Program-made: the position numbers and the translations under genes
Notes under the pieces: generated by a model
Told to the model about the DNA's origin: nothing
The model's database searches: none
What the model saw: only the letters and a program-made list of their open reading frames with translations
Assembly (NCBI RefSeq): GCF_002259415.1
Contig: NZ_NPFY01000024.1
Location: 1-64,000, forward strand
Source of the DNA: Rhodococcus sp. 14-2470-1b
GTDB taxonomy: Bacteria > Actinomycetota > Actinomycetes > Mycobacteriales > Mycobacteriaceae
Reading direction: 5' to 3'
Length of the DNA stretch: 64,000 bases
Part shown: piece by piece, positions 61,819-64,000 of the stretch
How positions within the stretch are numbered: position 1 is the first letter of the stretch
How the letters are laid out: every line of letters starts with the position of its first letter

Positions 61819-62616
61819 TCAGCGTCGACGGCTTGCGCTCCCTGACACTCGATTCGTGAAGCGTGGGCCTACTTCGTCGAGAAATCGAGTGAACATCCGT
61901 GCCTTACGGACAAGGTGTTCCTCGACCAACGGAGAGCAATCGACGCGCGCTACCACGGTGAGCGCGTCGGTCCCGACGCGAAATGCCATGTCGGGCCACG
62001 ATTCTGCCAGCCGGAGTGTCGACGCGGGCGTGAGCGGGTCAGCGTTGTAGGTTGCCGAGTACTCGACGACGGACTCGTCGTCGAGTACTCGGATGTGCGC
62101 GCCGCGGACGAGGCGGTCCACGGCCACAGGTCCCAGCACGGCGAACACTCGCGAGGTCAGATCATCGTCCGTTCGGGCTCGGCCTCCGTCGAGGATCCAA
62201 CCCGGCGAAGCGCCGGTGGCGTCGAGCGCCAGGAACGATGGGTGGCTGATCCGTCCGAAATCCCGGAACAGTGTCATGACCGTGCGGGCAATGGGCGTGC
62301 CGTTGCCGCTGATCCTGAGCTCCGTGCCGTCCGGGTGCGACCGGGCCGGGCCGGCGCGCCACCGGGCGTACGCGAGGGTCGTTCGCTCCTCCGCAGTACG
62401 TGCGTCGAGCAGCGACCTGGGGACGTGCGCCACCGCGTCGACGATGTCACGGTCCTTGGCGAGAACCACCGACAGTCCGCTCACCTGCCAGACCGAGTCC
62501 GACAGAAGGGTGAGGGTCTGAGGTGCGCGCATGCCGTCGAGATACCGGCCCAGGCGCGCAGCGAACACTGCCCAGGACGTGTTCACTTCCGTGTCGAAGT
62601 CAGGATCCTCGATCAT
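61819..62616 (-). CDS. YbjN/TY-Chap-like protein, paralog B
   Basis: A 265-residue paralog of the gene at 60515-61591. It shares PDFDTEVNTSWAVFAARLGRYL, a HPSFLALDATGASPG segment and RVDCSPLVEEHLVRKARMFTRF. It ends without the C-terminal domain of paralog A. AGGAGG lies 4 bp before ATG 62616. The 227-bp gap between the paralogs holds nothing I can identify. Function is unknown; tandem duplication followed by loss or gain of the C-domain is inferred. Confidence 0.65.
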   Translation of the reverse strand: MIEDPDFDTEVNTSWAVFAARLGRYLDGMRAPQTLTLLSDSVWQVSGLSVVLAKDRDIVDAVAHVPRSLLDARTAEERTTLAYARWRAGPARSHPDGTELRISGNGTPIARTVMTLFRDFGRISHPSFLALDATGASPGWILDGGRARTDDDLTSRVFAVLGPVAVDRLVRGAHIRVLDDESVVEYSATYNADPLTPASTLRLAESWPDMAFRVGTDALTVVARVDCSPLVEEHLVRKARMFTRFLDEVGPRFTNRVSGSASRRR

Positions 62617-62771
62617 GAGGCCTCCTGAACTGGAAAAGTTTTGAACTATCCGAGTCATGATAACTGCTGGTCCGACGGGTGCGGGTCCACTGGGTGGGCT
62701 CAGGGTTGCGGTGGGGTTGCTGCACCGTCAAGATGCGAGGGGCAAACGACTTCGGGTGGGGAGCGAGTGCG

Positions 62772-64000
62772 GTGACGGTTGTTCGACGTGGGTTCCTGGT
62801 GGTTCTGCTCCTCCTGGTGGCCGCCGGTTCGACGATGCTCGCCGATGCGGCTCCGCCGCCCTCACTGCAGCAACAGGTCGAGCGATGGGCCTCGGACATC
62901 GGGGCACCGAGTATGGCCGTGCAGATCGTCGATTCCGAGGGACTCGTCGACGACGCCTCGTCGGGACCGGAGGCAGGCGCCCCCTTCGTGTGGGGTTCGG
63001 TGTCGAAACAGCTCGCAGCGGCCACCGTACGAGGTCTGGAGACCGACGGCCTTCTTCGGGACGCCACCGTCGTCGTCGACGTCCTGCCGCAGGCCGAGCA
63101 TCTGCTCGGTGACCCACAGGTCACCGTCGGCGACCTGATACGTCACACCAGTGGGCTACCGCACGACGTCTCCGTCACCGACGACTGGACCCGTCGGGAA
63201 TCCGCGTCCGACGCCGTCGACTCGATGCAGCAACCGAGCAGCATCGGCCCGCGCGGCACGTTCCGGTACTCGAGCCTCAACTATCTGCTCGTGCAGGCCG
63301 TGGTCGAGCAGGTCACCGCTGGGCAGTATGCGGACGCGGTGCGACGGTACGTTCTCGATCCCGCGGGCGCGTCGGGCACCATCACCGATCCCGACGCGTA
63401 CACCGCGGCCGTCCCGGACGGCCACGTTCCGTTCTTCGGGACCTCCAGGTCGGTGGACGTGGGCGTGGATTCGGCAGGCCTCGGCTATGGATATCTGGCC
63501 GGGACGATCGACGATCTCGGCCGGTACGCGTCGTGGCGACTGGGCAACCTGGGTGATCCGGTGGCGACCGACACCGGGCACGGCACGGCGTACGGCGACG
63601 GTCTGTACAACGAGGACATCGAGGGCCACGACGTGTGGTGGCACTCGGGTGCGGTGCCCGGCTACTACACCTACGTCGCATTGGTGCCGGGGGAGGACAG
63701 GGCAATCGTGCTGGCCACCAACCGGTATGGCGAGATCGAGGCCGAGCGTGTGGCTTCCGTCGGTAGAAACGTGACGACCCTGGTGCTCGACGGATCCGCG
63801 TCGGATCTGCCGTCGTCCATGGCGCCGGCGGTGTTGGGGGTCCTGCTCGGACTCGCGACCGTTCTGTTGGCGGCGTCGGGTTGGTCGGTCGTGCGCGGTA
63901 CGGGGGAGCGCGCTGCTGTGGGTGCGATCGTTCGGGGCGTCGCCGCTGTCGTGGTGGGAGGGGCGGCGATCGTCGGCGCCGTGATCGGTGTTCCGGCCTT
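62772..64000 (+). CDS. Class C beta-lactamase-like serine hydrolase (partial, cut by window end)
   Basis: The open frame from GTG 62772 runs past the right edge (409 complete codons seen). A signal/anchor (FLVVLLLLVAAGSTMLADA) is followed by a serine-hydrolase domain with SVSK (nucleophile), YSSLNY at the YxN position and HSG near GHDVWWHSGAVPGY at the KTG position. Two membrane helices follow (APAVLGVLLGLATVLLAASGW and VAAVVVGGAAIVGAVIG). This is the penicillin-binding/esterase family VIII layout with a C-terminal membrane domain. GGGGAG lies about 8 bp upstream. Confidence 0.82.
   Translation, partial: MTVVRRGFLVVLLLLVAAGSTMLADAAPPPSLQQQVERWASDIGAPSMAVQIVDSEGLVDDASSGPEAGAPFVWGSVSKQLAAATVRGLETDGLLRDATVVVDVLPQAEHLLGDPQVTVGDLIRHTSGLPHDVSVTDDWTRRESASDAVDSMQQPSSIGPRGTFRYSSLNYLLVQAVVEQVTAGQYADAVRRYVLDPAGASGTITDPDAYTAAVPDGHVPFFGTSRSVDVGVDSAGLGYGYLAGTIDDLGRYASWRLGNLGDPVATDTGHGTAYGDGLYNEDIEGHDVWWHSGAVPGYYTYVALVPGEDRAIVLATNRYGEIEAERVASVGRNVTTLVLDGSASDLPSSMAPAVLGVLLGLATVLLAASGWSVVRGTGERAAVGAIVRGVAAVVVGGAAIVGAVIGVPA

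Overview
The window is high-GC DNA with dense, short-spaced gene strings and many 4-bp start/stop overlaps. It most likely comes from the chromosome of a mycolate-containing actinomycete (Mycobacteriales), with Rhodococcus or a close relative the best guess. Markers pointing that way are an ECF41/SigJ-type sigma factor, a mycothiol-dependent isomerase-family protein, a HAIR (HspR-type) operator before a Clp ATPase, a TetR/P450 pair resembling mycobacterial cyp136, a DUF4185 arabinanase-like secreted protein and a DinB2-like polymerase. I see no rRNA, tRNA, CRISPR array, IS element or phage genes. Assignment to genus is inference.

Layout, 0.2-16.8 kb: a Tat-exported purple-acid-phosphatase-like enzyme; an MFS permease and Asp/Glu (hydantoin)-racemase-like gene divergent from a GntR/FCD regulator, with two TTGGTATACC operators between; a SIMPL protein, dinB and an MBL hydrolase. 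Next is a five-gene minus-strand string at 11457-7975. It starts with an 84-residue protein made of three 24-residue Gly/Asp/Asn/His repeats, coupled by a 4-bp overlap to a JmjC-type oxygenase, then an MFS transporter, a DoxX protein and a CoA-binding protein. This is my best candidate for an undescribed system (a RiPP-like or otherwise hydroxylated repeat peptide). A galactose locus follows: sodium symporter with a small membrane partner, divergent from a DeoR regulator with galT and galK.

16.8-32.3 kb: an operon for an unknown substrate (NitT/TauT-type ABC transporter, RarA-C-like protein, XRE-cupin regulator, enolase-superfamily enzyme, NAD-dependent epimerase/dehydrogenase); a helicase-associated protein; an orphan siderophore/B12-type binding lipoprotein; an AbiEi/DUF559-like protein; a DUF4185 exported protein; and a type II NADH-dehydrogenase-like gene coupled to an ECF41 sigma factor.

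32.3-43.5 kb: a ten-gene polyol/pentose operon (SIS isomerase, FGGY kinase, RPE-like epimerase, two zinc alcohol dehydrogenases, two SDRs, ribose-type ABC transporter). It diverges from a SorC-type regulator across an intergenic region full of GCTCATATGAGC-like sites.

43.5-64 kb: an MMPL transporter with a divergent TetR and two perfect operators; a DUF2256/DUF3253 protein; TetR/P450 with an operator; an alpha/beta hydrolase and an ABM monooxygenase; a ClpC-like unfoldase behind a HAIR element; an AraC-controlled ALDH/isomerase/SDR operon; a DUF2231 protein; and a TerD, VWA and paired YbjN/TY-Chap-like stress cluster. The last gene, a class C beta-lactamase-like serine hydrolase, runs off the right edge.
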